64,000 nt of DNA from Charina bottae (GCA_023362775.1 JALMGJ010000016.1:4329001-4393000), one strand, 5' to 3'; shown: positions 12,501-24,764, numbered from the stretch's first letter. Program-made: numbers and translations. Notes: generated by a model from the letters alone, not told the origin.

Positions 12501-12994
12501 TTATAGTGGTGTTGTTTGCTGCTCTAAAGAGGCAGCGGAAGAAAGAGCCTCTGATCCTGTCTAAGGAAGACATCAGAGACAATATTGTGAGTTATAATGA
12601 TGAAGGGGGTGGAGAGGAAGATACCCAGGCTTTTGATATCGGCACTTTGAGAAATCCTGCAGCTATTGAAGATAAGAAACTCCGCCGAGATATTATCCCA
12701 GAAACATTATTTATACCACGGAGGACTCCTTCTGCTCCAGATAACACAGATGTCCGAGATTTCATTAACCAAAGGTTAAAGGAGCATGATCATGACCCTT
12801 CTGCACCACCTTATGACTCCCTGGCAACTTATGCCTATGAAGGAAATGATTCTATAGCTGAATCCTTGAGTTCATTAGAGTCTGGCACTACTGAGGGAGA
12901 CCAAAACTATGATTACCTCAAGGAATGGGGCCCTCGGTTTAATAAGCTTGCTGAGATGTATGGTGGAGGCGAAAGTGATAAAGACACTTCTTAA
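12501..12994 (+). CDS. CDH10: Type II cadherin terminal coding exon
   Basis: The last coding exon (acceptor AG at 12499-12500), phase 1 in, with TAA at 12992-12994. It completes the transmembrane helix (VIVVLFAAL), then the basic stop-transfer KRQRKKEP. The juxtamembrane p120-catenin-binding region contains [20 protein letters not shown]. The C-terminal beta-catenin-binding domain has the Ser-rich SLSSLES cluster, YDYL and [14 protein letters not shown]. The tail ends ESDKDTS. It couples adhesion to the actin cytoskeleton through catenins. Residues such as [27 protein letters not shown] and [12 protein letters not shown] favour CDH10 over CDH6, CDH9, CDH12 and CDH18 from family knowledge. No lesion is seen. 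Confidence 0.93.
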
Positions 12995-13970
12995 CCTACA
13001 GTAGGATATATAGTTCAATTGAGAGAAAGTAACTTTACAGATACCTTTTCCACGTGACAATATTTGATGTTCAGGAGCATTCTCCTACCACTCAGCACAA
13101 TGTTTCTTTTCTTCTTCTTTTTCCTTCGTTTTGTTTTGAATTGTTCATTAATGTCCTTTATTCTTTCTTGTAGACTGTCACATGGAATATATAGAGATTT
13201 TATTTCACCCCGTTCTGAAAGCCAAAGCAATTGAAATTTGGTGTCATCCATTTTATTAAATTAAGGATATGCTGTCTTTGAGCAGGTTTATAATCTCTCA
13301 AACAGTCATATACAAGTTGCTTCTGTTAAATACATGTTCTCCACTTGCAAGTACAGCTTTGAAAAAGACCCAGACTGCAATCTACAAAAGGGTCATGCAT
13401 GCACATTCTACATTCACACCCACATTTTCCTTGGAAATGTGTTTCTTTTCCGGAAACTATGCACAGAAGATCCCCATAAACCTTATTAAACATTTTCATA
13501 CAGAGAGTGTGCTCCCACCCGAATCTACATACATAATGAACAAGCGAGTTTTTTGTTTGGAGAAAAATAGCTCCTCTGAAAAATAATTTGGTGCTGTATA
13601 CCCTGAGAGTTTTCAATATACACATTTGAATTTCATTGTTTAGGAACAATTGTTATAATCTGGGGTTTTCTGCTTGTGCTGCTTCCGAAAAATGAACTGG
13701 AGGAAAAAAATGAAATGGCATGCACAGACTGTGCACTTCCTTTTGAATCATGGCCCAAAAAAAGTGGGAAGAAAACAGTGTGCCCCTATTCTGTACATTA
13801 AAAAAAAAAAGACCCCTGAAAATGTACACGTGGTGTTAATGTGATATGCAGCTGGTTTAAAAAGAAAAATTTTGTGCAACTTCATTTCATCAGATTCTAT
13901 CTGCCAATGTTTTATATTTATATTTTTGTATTTATTTTTAAGAAATAAACCAGTTTTATAACGATTTTGT
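12995..13970 (+). other. CDH10: CDH10 3' UTR (probable)
   Basis: AT-rich sequence after the stop codon with no strong transposon. It ends at a canonical poly(A) signal followed by a GT-rich downstream element (about 13963-13990), so cleavage is expected near 13960-13975. Longer isoforms using downstream AATAAA motifs (for example in AACAATAAAAAGAC near 14495) cannot be excluded. Confidence 0.65.
13944..13949 (+). promoter_or_regulatory. CDH10: Polyadenylation signal AATAAA
   Basis: AATAAA about 950 nt after the stop codon, with a GT-rich element 15-40 nt downstream, as in vertebrate poly(A) sites. Confidence 0.65.
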
Positions 13971-14649
13971 TCCCTGGTTGTTCTGTGAAAGGAAAGAATA
14001 TATGACAAGTTTAAGTAATCCTCACTGAACATGTAAGTAAATTTTATTAAACTCAGTGAGGCTTTATACATACATTATTTGGGACTGACAGGCATTTTAA
14101 AGGTTTCAATCAATGACTGTTGTGAATGCATCTAAGTTTTTATTAACTCTGTAATACTATTTAACAAAATTATAATCTACAGACATAGTCTTGGCATATT
14201 TTCCTGGGAGTTAGTCATGAAATACAAAGAACATACTTACTTTGGAAATCTATATAAGATTATACTATAAATTATTGGTCAGACTTTGAACTATATTGCC
14301 TACAGAGATTATCTGGTGTGTGCACATGCAGCCATGAGTATGCTAAGCCAGAGACCTTGATTAAAATGCACCACATAGCACAAGATAAAATGACAGCCTG
14401 TGCATGCTTGTTAACTGCATTTTCTGGTCTTACCTTGTCATGGGAACACAGCCAAAGATTCTGGTTTTCAAAAAGATAGCCTTTTTCAGCAAAACAATAA
14501 AAAGACCTAGGACACACTTAATCCTATTGGAGGGGGCGGGGAGAAACTGGGAGTCAAAATTGGGAGGGGCACAACATACATGCGGATGAGACTGTTTTGA
14601 GTGGTGGAGGTTGGGAGGGTGTTTTAACTGTGATGGGCCTATTTTAAAG

Positions 14650-14897
14650 TTTACAGGTTTTTTTTAACCCCACCTTTATTATTTTTATAAATAACTCAAG
14701 GCGGCGAACATACCTAATATTCCTTCCTCCTCCCATTTTCCCCACAACAACAACCCCGTGAGGTGAGTAGGGCCGAGAGAGGGTGACTTGCCCAAAGTCA
14801 CCCAGCCAGCTTTCATGCCTAACGCGGGACTAGAATTTACGGTCTCCCAGTTTCTAGTCTGGTGCCTTAATCACTTGACCAAACTGGCTCTCATGTA
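14650..14897 (-). mobile_element. tRNA-derived SINE
   Basis: A full-length-looking antisense copy. The tail CCCCACCTTTATTATTT is at the left, the body with CCCCACAACAACAACCCCGTG in the middle, and the complete tRNA head ends AAACTGGCTC (sense GAGCCAGTTTGG) at the right. It lies just beyond the cadherin poly(A) site. Confidence 0.82.
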
Positions 14898-17418
14898 TTT
14901 TTATATATAAGTTTTCATACATGTTTCTTGTGTATTCCCCACCTCAACATGGCAAGAAAATCTGTTTACAGCAATCATGGTATAGAGGGGGCTCTAGGGG
15001 CAAGAAAAGGGGAACTCAAGAGCCACACTGATTTCTGGTTCCCAATTTTAAAAGGATAGGATAATGTTTTGTCAAACTTCCCAGTCAGTGCATCCTCTCC
15101 ATAAAACTCTAGTGTGACATCTTAATAAAGCAGGGCTGCAGGTTACACTTGTTATTTCTTCAAATACGGAACTACTTTAGGCCTCTTAGCTGAAAACATG
15201 ATGGTCAGGGAGAGGTAGGAACAGGACAAGAGGGGGGTGCTCTTGTTCTCTAAACATTTTCAAGCCTTGATACATGAATGCCTGGATGGGGTCTGCAATA
15301 CTTTCAGCTACATCTTACATGATGGTTTGTTTTTGTTTTGTTTTGTTTTTTGTACAAAGGGATAACATAAAGGCAAGCAAGCAGATGTTCACCACAGCTT
15401 TCAGCCTTCAACTTCTATCTGATGCAGAGTAGTAGTCCAAAATATTTGGAGGCCACTATGTTGTCTGTCCCTGGAAAAACTAGACATTTGACTCCATCTA
15501 TTGTATGTAGTTTTCTTTGCTGTAGTCAAGGAAGTGGTTTGCCATAAGGGACAGATCTGTGGGGTTTGAGAGAGACATAGGATTTTTAGGAAGAGCATCA
15601 ACACACTAGACGCAACATGCTTATGGACTGTTTCTGGCCTATTTCCTATCCCTTGAGAGAATTGATATCTGAGGAACTTTCCCCCTTTCAGATAGATAAG
15701 CATGGTAACATAAGAGGCTTTGGGTCTGGCAATCATCTGGCTTGACAACTGCTGTGGACTTCTGGTTGGTTAACCAATCTAAACTGCATGAATTTGGCCA
15801 AAGGATCTTCTGACCTTACCAATTACATTAAGTAATTCCATCTAAGAATGTTTAACAAACTAAATATATATGTTTTTTTAAGATTTCAAGGTACAAGATT
15901 TGCCAACCCTTGTGTCAACAGTCTTGTAATAAAGCTTTACCATTTACTTTTGAAGTGGGAAAAATCTTTACACCTTTGTGTAGAGCAAGCCTCTGTTAGC
16001 AGAATAACTTTCTGAAGAGACTAGATTAAACAATACTCACTTTAAACAAATATTTTTGTTACGCTTGCCATGGAATATAGCACTGAATACTTTTCTGAGC
16101 ACATATTTCTTCAGTAATTGCTTAAATCCATTGTGGCTGTAGAAATCCAGGTCACGGTAAGACATGTTCACTATGTCTCTAGTGTCTCAAAGCCAATCTC
16201 AGTCATGAGTTCAAACTCAGGGTTATAATGCAGGTTGAAAAGTTTTCACTTTTTCGTTTAGTAACATAAACGTATTTTGAACAATTGCACCACCTTGCTT
16301 TAATGCAATCCCTATGTGAAAAGTCTGAAGCAGGGTCAAAAATTGGGTGTCCCCAGATCTTTTACATTTCAGCTCCCATCAACCACAGCCAGCATATGAC
16401 CACTGGAAGGGATTATGAGAGCCCAGAACATCTGGAGGCACCAGGTTACCTGGTTTGATCGAAAGGAATATTGCCTAAAGTATTTGTTTGTGGCTCAAAG
16501 TGAGCTCTTTTGATTTATATATCAAAACCAGTGTTTTATCTTTCCTTCAGTTCTTTAATATTGTCAGCACCTAACCTATCATTTATTTCTTAGACTCAAA
16601 GTGTTTAGCAGGACTGACTTTTACCTGCTGCCTCTAAAATGAGTTTTGCTGGAACAGCCCTTACAATAATCAAATCCATTTTGATGTTATTCACAAATAA
16701 TATTTATATTGGCATAATGGAGGAAAGGAGATTTTGAGGAGAAGAAATGGAGGGAAAACCTGCCATATATTTTGATCCTTTAACTACTTGAAATATTTGG
16801 AAATATCAGAGTGAGCTACTTCAGAACATAGGTAGAAATACTTCACCATCTGAATACTTCACCATGTCAAAAATTGTCTGTGAAAATGGAGCTTATAGAC
16901 ATGAGAAGATGATATTTGTTTGTTTGTTTATTTGTTTTATCAGATCTGAAAGGCCACATGACTCCAGAGGAACTCTGGGCAGCATTACAAATTTGATAAA
17001 TGTATAAATAAATAACTTTGAAGCTGTCATGCTGGCTTTCCACAGATCAGGAAATGTGAATTGAGAAACATTGACCCTGACTTCCACAATCTCACTTAAA
17101 ATAGTGATATGAAGCCCTGCTAAAATATGCAGTGTCTGGCAGGATTTTGAATGATGTGACCCACTCCAGAAAAATGTCAGGATAAAATAATACTTCCCTC
17201 CCAAATTCTATAGATAATTAGCTAAGCAGAAATTTCAAAGTAAAACTATGTGACAATTTAAGGATATACAGAACTTTCCTTGGAAATTTGTATGGAATGC
17301 TATTTTGTTTTTAATAAAGCAAAATAAAAACACAACAATGTAGAGGATGACATATCTCATAAAACCTCAGCTCCATATGCTCCAGGAGCAAGACCACCTT
17401 CTAAAATGTGGTTACTAC
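14898..17418. other. Intergenic, no gene seen
   Basis: AT-rich sequence without a convincing exon. At about 16360-16450 there is a short remnant with the 'CAGCTCCCATCAACCACAGCC' style of an old amniote repeat; similar pieces occur near 11915-11970 and 46525-46610. Nothing else was recognised. Confidence 0.5.
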
Positions 17419-17431
17419 ATATATAACAGTA

Positions 17432-17761
17432 AAAAGGTTCCCCCCGCACATTTGTGCAGTCGTGTCCGACTCTAGGGGCCGGTGCTCATCTCCGTTTGTT
17501 AGCCGAAGAGCCAGCGTTGTCCAAAGACGCTTCCACGGTCATGTGGCCGGCATGACATGTGTGGAACGCTGTTACCATCCCACCGAAGTACTACCTATTT
17601 ATCTACTTGCATTTGCATGCTTTCAAATTGCTAGGTTGGCAAGAGCTGGGGCTAGTGCGGGAGCTCACTCCGTCATGCGGGGCTAGGGATTCGAACCTCC
17701 GAACTTGTGATCTTCCGATCAACAAGCCTGGCGTCTTACCCGCTGAGCCACCACGCCCCCT
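17432..17761 (-). mobile_element. tRNA-derived SINE, second family
   Basis: On the minus strand it starts with a tRNA-like promoter: A-box-like TGGCTCAGCGGGTAAGAC and B-box-like GGTTCGAATCCC. A conserved body follows (CATGCCGGCCACATGACC) with a 3' end reading AACCTTTTTAC. It is flanked by an exact 13-bp duplication ATATATAACAGTA (17419-17431 and 17762-17774). A second copy is at 41506-41765. Confidence 0.88.
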
Positions 17762-18628
17762 ATATATAACAGTACCTAGAGACATATACAGCTTATATAA
17801 TCAAAAGGAATAAAGTGATGGGCGGGACAGCAATTAACAATTTCTAATTAATTTAGTTATAAAAATTAGCAATTTAAAGTAGAAAAGGAATTTGCAATAC
17901 AAAATCAAAGAAAAATAAGAGTTATTTGGGGTGTTAATTTTGAAGACTTTTAACCTGCGATCTGGGATCACCAGCAATCCTGGAAGTAAAATTAATGTGG
18001 GAAATATAAATAAAAAGAAACTAGGAAGTCAAAGGATTTGAAAGGAGTGGGGAAAGTGTATAAAAAGGAGCATTGAAAAAGAAAGAGATGGGCTGAAACC
18101 AGGGGTATCCATGGAGGGTTTGTGTGTCAAAATCTGCAAAACAACAGGTTCACATGTGAAAGGGATTGTGATGCCCTGCCTGCCATCTTGCAGATTTTGT
18201 AGATATCCTTGGCTGAGAGTGTGTGAAGCCTTGTCTTTATTGCTGAACAGTATTTGGCTGAAGTATTAAAATTGCAAAAGTAGAAAGGAACAAGTGAGAG
18301 AGGGATAAGGAAAGAAAAAAGATTTTTAAAAAGGGTCTTAGTCACATAGGTTTTTCCAAGAGAGAGAATAGATCTCACCTATTCAGCATTAAAGAAAAGC
18401 ATGGGGTTTGCACACAAGAAATATTTCTTTTTTTTTTTTTTTTTTTAAATATTTTATTGGGTTTTGAATATACATAGTTAAAAGTTGGAAACGGAAAGAG
18501 AAACAGAAATACAAATCAAAGAAAGAAGAAAAAAAGGTGTAGTAAAGCAAAGAAAAAAAAGAAAAAAGATGAAACATAGAAAGTAGTCAGCTTCCGATTA
18601 ATCTCTGGTCACAATACTTTACAAAATT

Positions 18629-19208
18629 TGTCATACATGCTAGGTCTATACATGACATTAAAAAAACATTTCTTGTCTAATATATCAGTTTATATATGAT
18701 TTAATCTTCAAATCCTCATATAGACTTTGCCCCTCCAGTATTTTCCAAATAGTCCATTATTAGTTTCTACTCTTAAAAAAAATAATAGTTTAAATTTTCT
18801 TTTAATAAACATATCAATCTCTCATTTTCTGTCAATCCATCAATTCTAATAATAAAAAGTCCTTATAAATCAACCATTTATCTCTATTCCTTACTTCTAT
18901 TCTATTCTATAAAATGCATCTTACATACTAAATCTGTAAATCACATTAAAAAACATTTCTTATCTAATATATCAATTTATATATAATTTAATCTTCAAAT
19001 CCTCTTATAAGCTCTGCCCCTCCAACATTTTCCAAATAGTCCATTAATAGTTTCTAATCTTTAAAAGAGTAATAATTGAATTTTCTTTTAATAAACGTGT
19101 CAATTTATCCTTTTCTGCCAATCCATCAATTTTAACAATAAAAAGTCCTTATAGGTCAGCCATTTATCTCTATCCTTTACTTCTATTCTATTCTATGAAA
19201 TGCTTCTT
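18629..19208 (-). repeat. 287-bp tandem duplication in L1-like 3' region
   Basis: Two adjacent diverged copies: about 18629-18916 and 18917-19208. Anchors are AACATTTCTTGTCTAATATA (18665) versus AACATTTCTTATCTAATATA (18952), the block with TTTTCCAAATAGTCCATTA, and a shared end reading TTCTATTCTAT. Confidence 0.8.
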
Positions 19209-19595
19209 ACGTTCTCCTGGTGCCTCCCTCATGTCTGTCTTATATTTCTCTAAAAATGTTTTAACTTTTAAAGTAAAAATTATCCTTAACTTTTGTTCTT
19301 TAAACACTTTCTGTTCTCTAAAAATTTTATCTATTTCCAAATCTAGGTCTTGTTCTTTTATCTCCAAGGGTTTATCTAATATAGAAACAGTCCTTTCTCC
19401 TACATCTTCATTCAACTGTTCTGGAACTTGTCTCCGTCTCAAAATGCACTCCTTCTCTCTCATTTCTTTATTAAATGATGTCATCACTTCCAGAAGTTTT
19501 CTCATCTCTGACTGAAGAGGCTCCACCGACGCTCCAGGTGTTAATGCCATGATTGTCATAATGTAGATAGTTTCCCTGTAAGAGAGAAAAGGCAA
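19188..19595 (-). CDS. ORF1-like protein of L1-like element
   Basis: A 135-codon open frame on the minus strand, rich in Glu, Lys and Leu with heptad-like spacing (for example KEMREKE, DKIFREQKVFKEQK). This fits a coiled coil such as the trimerisation domain of L1 ORF1p. No RRM or C-terminal domain is present, so if it is ORF1 it is truncated. Start choice is uncertain because a second Met follows within 15 residues. Function is inferred only from position inside a retroposed element. Confidence 0.4.
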   Translation of the reverse strand: MPFLSYRETIYIMTIMALTPGASVEPLQSEMRKLLEVMTSFNKEMREKECILRRRQVPEQLNEDVGERTVSILDKPLEIKEQDLDLEIDKIFREQKVFKEQKLRIIFTLKVKTFLEKYKTDMREAPGERKKHFIE

Positions 19596-20664
19596 GAAGG
19601 AAAAAAAGGAAAAAAAAAAAAAAAAAGGAGAGGAGAGGGGGAAGACAAAGACAAAGAACCTCTCTTCTTCTCCCCCTTTAATAATAGGAGAATAAAAAAA
19701 CTTTTAAAAATAAAAATAGTCCTTTAAATGTAATTATCAGAATAGCAAAAAATCTAGTCCATTAAAATTGTATGTCCAAGCGTAAGAGCAAGTAAATAAA
19801 AGATAAAAAAAGAACAGAGAGGTTTTATTGTAGTCAAAATAATAACAAAAAAGATAAACAATCCCAAGGTTTCTCACGGCAGCTTATATCCACACAGTCC
19901 AACCATGAATAAGTCGTCTAATTTATATACAGAAGGAGTCCAAGGCATTCATAAAAATTCTATAAAGTGACTTATATAATTCAAAAAATATTCAAACACT
20001 TATGGAGAAAAGCAAAAAGAGTTCTTTCATAATAAAAATCCCAAAGAGGTAGAAGAAAGAATATCAAATCAGTAATTCATTTATCCATAAAAACTTTAAA
20101 TCCAGACAAATTAGTCCCCAAAGGAAAAAAAAATACTTATAATTGCAATAAGGATGAAAGCAAACCAAGAGTAGAAATATTTAGAATCAAAAGAGAAAGT
20201 CACTCAGCTCACTCCAGGCAGAGTCAATTATCTTTCCAAACCCACCGTTCAAACACTCCTCTGACAAGAAAGAAAAATAAAACACCAGCATCTATAAATC
20301 ACAGTCCAGAAATAAATCCTAGTGCTTAATAAATCCAGTAATATTAAAAAAAAAAAAAGTGCAACTAAAAGGCTGGATGAGGAGCTACTTAACTTATTTA
20401 GTTTCACGGTTTCTGCAGAGCTTTCATGTTAGTTCCAGTCGTCTGTTACCACTCAAATCTCTCTTCCCCTGTAGTGGGTATACAGGGGTCAGGATAGAGC
20501 AGCAGGTTCGACGACCCTTGTGATAAATCTTCTGCCCACCCTCTCTTCGAGGGTGATTTTTCAGCGATTTTCTCGCCGCAGACAGAAAACCGCGGAGCTA
20601 TCAGCTCTTCGCTCCACTCAGTCCAGCACCCGGAAGCGAAAGTGCCCACACAAGAAATATTTCT

Positions 20665-21059
20665 GATAGTCAGAATGAAGAGTCTGTAGCTTATAGTCAG
20701 AATGAAGAGGTTTAAAAGATTACATGTCTAGTGAATAGTGAGAATACATTGGATCTTGATCTCAGCCACTAAACCAAGGGAAGACAACATTTGTGGACAA
20801 GGGCCATGCTTGCTTTACCGTTTCGAGAGAAGTTGAGATTCACAATGTGGATGGAGCCATAAGACGTACCTAGTTGGGAGGGGAGGAGTTTTGAGATCTT
20901 TTGTTTTTTTCAGTTTGGATTTTAGGGCTTTCATTACAGTTTTCAGAATGGCAGGAAATTCTGCCATCAGTTTTCAGTAGTTATGGACAGTGGGGGATCC
21001 AGACTTACAGAAAAGTGTCACAAGGGCCACAAATTGCCCCTTTTGGCTACAGAATAAAA
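20665..21059. other. Short spacer, no gene seen
   Basis: Includes a small direct repeat TAGTCAGAATGAAGAG (about 20667 and 20694). Nothing else was recognised. Confidence 0.4.
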
Positions 21060-21236
21060 CAGGAGTCCCCAAACTCTTCAACATATCAACCCCTTCATGA
21101 AGTTTCAGGTTGATCATCGACCCCCAAACATTTATTATATGAAAATAATTTAATAAATACTACTATAATAATAATAATAATAACAACAACAACAACAAGA
21201 ACAACAAGATTATTATTATTATTATTATCTGCCTAG

Positions 21237-24200
21237 ATCCAGGTTTTCGAGAGATTCGGGAGTGGAAGCGACCGGATCAGGAAACTCTGGGGACTACAAT
21301 GTGGGCATTCCGATCGAGGTGGTGACGGGCAGGAGATATTGTGACGGGAACCGGAGGACAGGCCATATTCGGGGAAGGCGCCCCCGGTGTTTAGTACCGG
21401 TGGTGCGTTCCGGTCCTCCGAGTTCAACCCCAGGTTCTGGTCAGCGGATCCTTGAGGGCCCCAGCTTCCGGCTGCTGCTACTCAACGCCAGGTCAATAAA
21501 TAACAAAGCCCCTCTCATAAGTGAATTAATCACAGAGAGGGGGGCGGACCTGGCATGTATTACCGAAACCTGGCTGGGCTCAGAGGGAGGAGTAGCCCTC
21601 TCGGAGATGTGCCCGGCCGGATTTCGGGTGTGGCACCAGCCGAGAGACCGGGGGAGGGGAGGAGGGGTGGCAGTTATCATCAGAGAATCCTTGGTGGCTT
21701 TCAGGGGCCTTGCTCCACAAGTATCCGGATGTGAGACCCTGTTTTTCAAGTTGGATGCCCGTGAACAGTTGGGAGTGTTGCTATTGTACCAGCCTCCCTG
21801 CTGCGTAGCAACCTCCTTGCCTGAGCTGCTGGAGGCCGTCTCGGGGTTGGCGGTGGAGTTCCACAGGCTTATGGTCCTGGGGGACTTTAACTTGCTGTCC
21901 TTGGTGCGTGCCTCGGAAGCGGCTCGGGAGTTCATGGCTACCATGGCAGCCATGGGCCTCTCCCAGATTATTCAGGATCCGACTCGAGACAGTGGACTCA
22001 CTCCGGATTTGGTTTTCTTGTCAGAGCAATGGCAAAGTGACCTGAGGGGAAAGTTAGAACTATCTCCGTTGTCATGGTCAGATCACGTCCTGGTATCTCT
22101 AGGATTCTCTTATGCCGCCCCACTCCGCAGGGAGGCTGGACCTATTTGATTGGTCCGCCCCTGGCGACTTATGGACCCATTGAGGTTTCAGAGGGAGCTG
22201 GGGGTAATACCCGAGGATCTGCTGCACGGTCCAGCGGAGACACTGGCCGCGACTTGGAATAGGGAGGCGGCCGGTGCCTTGGACAGGATCGCGCCGACGC
22301 GACCTCTCAAGCCCCATTCGACCCGTCACTCCCCGTGGTTTACGGAGGAGTTGAGGGTTTTGAAGAGGGTGAAGAGACGTCTAGAGCGCCGCTGGAGAAA
22401 GACGAAGACTGAATTCGACCGAACACAATCTAGAGCCGCTATTAAGGCCTACCTTGTGGCGGTAAGAGCGGCGAAACGTAAATATTTCTCCGCTCTTATT
22501 GCATCCTCAGAATGCCGCCCAATGACCCTGTTTAAGATTACTCGATCTCTCTTGGGTAGGGTGGTTTCGACCACCCACCTACAGGGCCGTGCGGAGGAAT
22601 TTTCTGAGCATCTGCAGGATAAAATCGCTCGGATTCAGTCTAAGTTGGACTCCATGCCTGGATTGCAGTCTGGGGAGATGCCAGGAGAGCGATCTTGCCC
22701 TATTATCTGGGAACAATTTAATCCTGTTGGACCTGATGAAGTGGACAGGATCCTTCAAATTGTTAATTCTACCACATGTTATTTAGATCCCTGCCCTTCC
22801 TGGCTGGTGAAATCGGCCAGGGAGGTGACAGGTAGATGGCTCCAGGCTATAATTAATGCATCCTTGTTGGAGGGGGTGGTTCCAACTGCCTTCAAGGAGG
22901 CGTTGGTACACCCCCTCCTCAAGAAGCCGTCCCTGGACCCTTCCATCCTGGACAATTTTCGTCCAGTCTCCCACCTTCCCTTTTTGGGAAAGGTTGTTGA
23001 GAAAGTGGTGGCGTTGCAACTTCAAAGGACCCTGGATGAAGCGGATTATCTTGACCCTTTCCAGGCAGGTTTCAGGCCAGGATATGGGACGGAGACTGCA
23101 TTGGTCGCGCTTATGGATGATCTCTGGTGGGAGCGGGATGGAGGTAGTGCATCCATCCTGGCTCTCTTGGATCTCTCAGCGGCTTTCGATACCATCGACC
23201 ATGGTATCCTTTTGAGACAGCTTAGGGAGTTGGGGGTGGGCAGCGTAGTTTTGCGCTGGTTCACCTCCTTCCTCCGGGGCCGCTCCCAGTTGGTGGTGAT
23301 AGGGGAGGAGAGATCCAGCCCACGTCCGCTCATGTGTGGGGTGCCGCAGGGTTCGGTTCTCTCTCCTCTCCTATTTAACATCTACATGAAACCGCTGGGT
23401 GAGGTCATCTGACACCATGGGATGAGTTATCATCAGTATGCGGATGATACCCAATTATACATCTCCATCCCTGGTGAAGTAAGTGATGCAGTGTCCACCC
23501 TGTCCCAGTGCCTGGGGGCTGTGAGGGCCCGGATGGGGAACAACAGGCTTCAGTTGAACCCTGGTAAGACCGAGTGGCTGTGGATTGATGGCTCAGCGTC
23601 TTCCGAGAAATTATCATCTTTGGTTCTCGATGGGGTAACACTACCCCATTCGGAACCGGTGTGTAATCTGGGGGTTCTTCTAGACTCACAACTCCTGCTC
23701 GAAGAGCAGGTGGCAGTCGTAGCTAGGAGGGCTTTTGCACAACTTCGGTTAGTGCGCCAGTTACGCCCAATCCTGGAACGCGACGCCCTCCGTACAGTCA
23801 CTCATGCTCTCATCATCTCCCATGTAGATTATTGCAATGCGCTCTACATGGGGTTACCCTTGAAGACTATCCGGAAGCTTCAGCTGGTGCAGAATGCGGC
23901 CGCGCGGGCAGTTTTGGGCGCACCAAGATCTGCACATGTAACACCGCTGCTCCGCGAGCTTCATTGGGTGCCGGTTTGCTTCCAGGTGCAATTCAAGGTG
24001 TGGGTTATCACCTTTAAAGCTCTACATGGCATGGGACCAGAATACCTGAGGGACTGTCTTATCCCCATGTTATCAACCCGCCCCACCCGGTCATTCAGAG
24101 AGGGCCTGCTACGAACCCCATCAATTAAAGAATGCCATCTGATGGGGTCTAGGAGGTGGGCCTTCTCTGTGACAGCGCCCACTCTATGGAACATCTTGCC

Positions 24201-24535
24201 CCCAGAGTTGAGACAGATCTCCTCCCTCCCGACCTTTAGGAAAGAGCTGAAGACCTGGTTCTGCCACCTGGCATGGGAAGGAGGAAGGGATAGCTCCTCA
24301 TGGGGATGGCTAATCCCCTAATTTTAATGTCCTCCTTTTAATGAATGCCTTCGTCCATCTGGATTTTATAATTACTCATTGTATTATAGTATTGTGGTTT
24401 TTACATATTTTAGATTCTATTTTAACTGCTTATTTATTGTGAACTGCCCAGAGTTCCCCATGAGGGGAGATGGGCGGTCATATAAATTAAATAAATAAAT
24501 TAAATAAATAAATAAATAAATAAATAAACAAACAA
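21237..24535 (+). mobile_element. L2-like (Jockey-clade) LINE, nearly complete
   Basis: About 3.3 kb with a CpG-rich 5' part, a single long endonuclease/reverse transcriptase frame and a 3' UTR ending in AGATGGGCGGTCATATAAATT followed by TAAA repeats. The frame is interrupted by two in-frame TGA codons but shows no frameshift. Endonuclease and reverse transcriptase motifs and the TAAA-type tail point to the L2/CR1 group of non-LTR retrotransposons; L2 is the better match. A 5'-truncated sibling lies at 48165-48706. Confidence 0.85.
21262..24321 (+). pseudogene. LINE endonuclease/reverse transcriptase, broken by two stops
   Basis: One continuous frame across 3.06 kb. The N-terminal AP endonuclease carries NARSINNK (about 21484), TETWL (about 21560), VLGDFN (about 21871) and SDH near 22080. 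The reverse transcriptase carries FRPVSHLPFLGKVVEK, LDLSAAFDTIDH, GVPQGSVLSPLLFN and the catalytic YADD near 23440. The C-terminal domain has TLWNILPPELRQ. In-frame TGA codons fall at 22147-22149 and 23410-23412, each easily explained by CGA-to-TGA CpG decay. It would have cut target DNA and copied LINE RNA. The start is uncertain because the true upstream ATG is not obvious. Confidence 0.85.
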
Positions 24536-24764
24536 ACAAACAACAACAACCCCTTGGATAGTCCCATCAACCCTTGAGAGTTGATACTGACCACTTTGGG
24601 GAACCCTAGAAAAAACTATTTTACTTGAAGTTGCTAGAGAACCAGTTTACACTCTGACACTGAATCCCATTACCCAATGTGCAGATGGGTACCCCTTTAT
24701 GGGATATGTTCAAGAGAAGGCTAGACCTCCTGTTTTGGATGTATGCATATTCTTCTGATTAGAG

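Larger units (their letters stand above)
18429..20646 (-). mobile_element. Short L1-like retroelement with ORF1-like reading frame
   Basis: The insertion is flanked by an exact 17-18-bp duplication CACACAAGAAATATTTCT (18411-18428 and 20647-20664). It has a poly(T) run at its left end (a poly(A) tail on the minus strand), so it was retroposed by L1-type target-primed reverse transcription. The right end is a CpG-rich 5' UTR-like region (about 20440-20646). An open frame at 19188-19595 on the minus strand encodes a charged, helical 135-residue protein, possibly the coiled coil of an ORF1p. There is no endonuclease or reverse transcriptase, so it resembles internally deleted 'half-L1' elements. 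The 3' part contains a 287-bp tandem duplication. Confidence 0.65.
21060..24609. mobile_element. hAT-like element split by a LINE
   Basis: The left end CAGGAGTCCCCAAACTC and the right end GTTGATACTGACCACTTTGGGGAACCCTAG form imperfect terminal inverted repeats of CAGGGGTCCCCAAA type. Both continue inward with 'TATCAACCCC'-like motifs. The L2-like LINE and its microsatellite tail lie between them. An exact 8-bp duplication is not present (GAATAAAA versus AAAAAACT), so the pairing is tentative. Confidence 0.45.

Noticed and set aside
17432..17761. A tRNA gene, suggested by A- and B-box-like motifs
   Set aside because: The tRNA-like head is joined to a conserved SINE body and flanked by a 13-bp target duplication.
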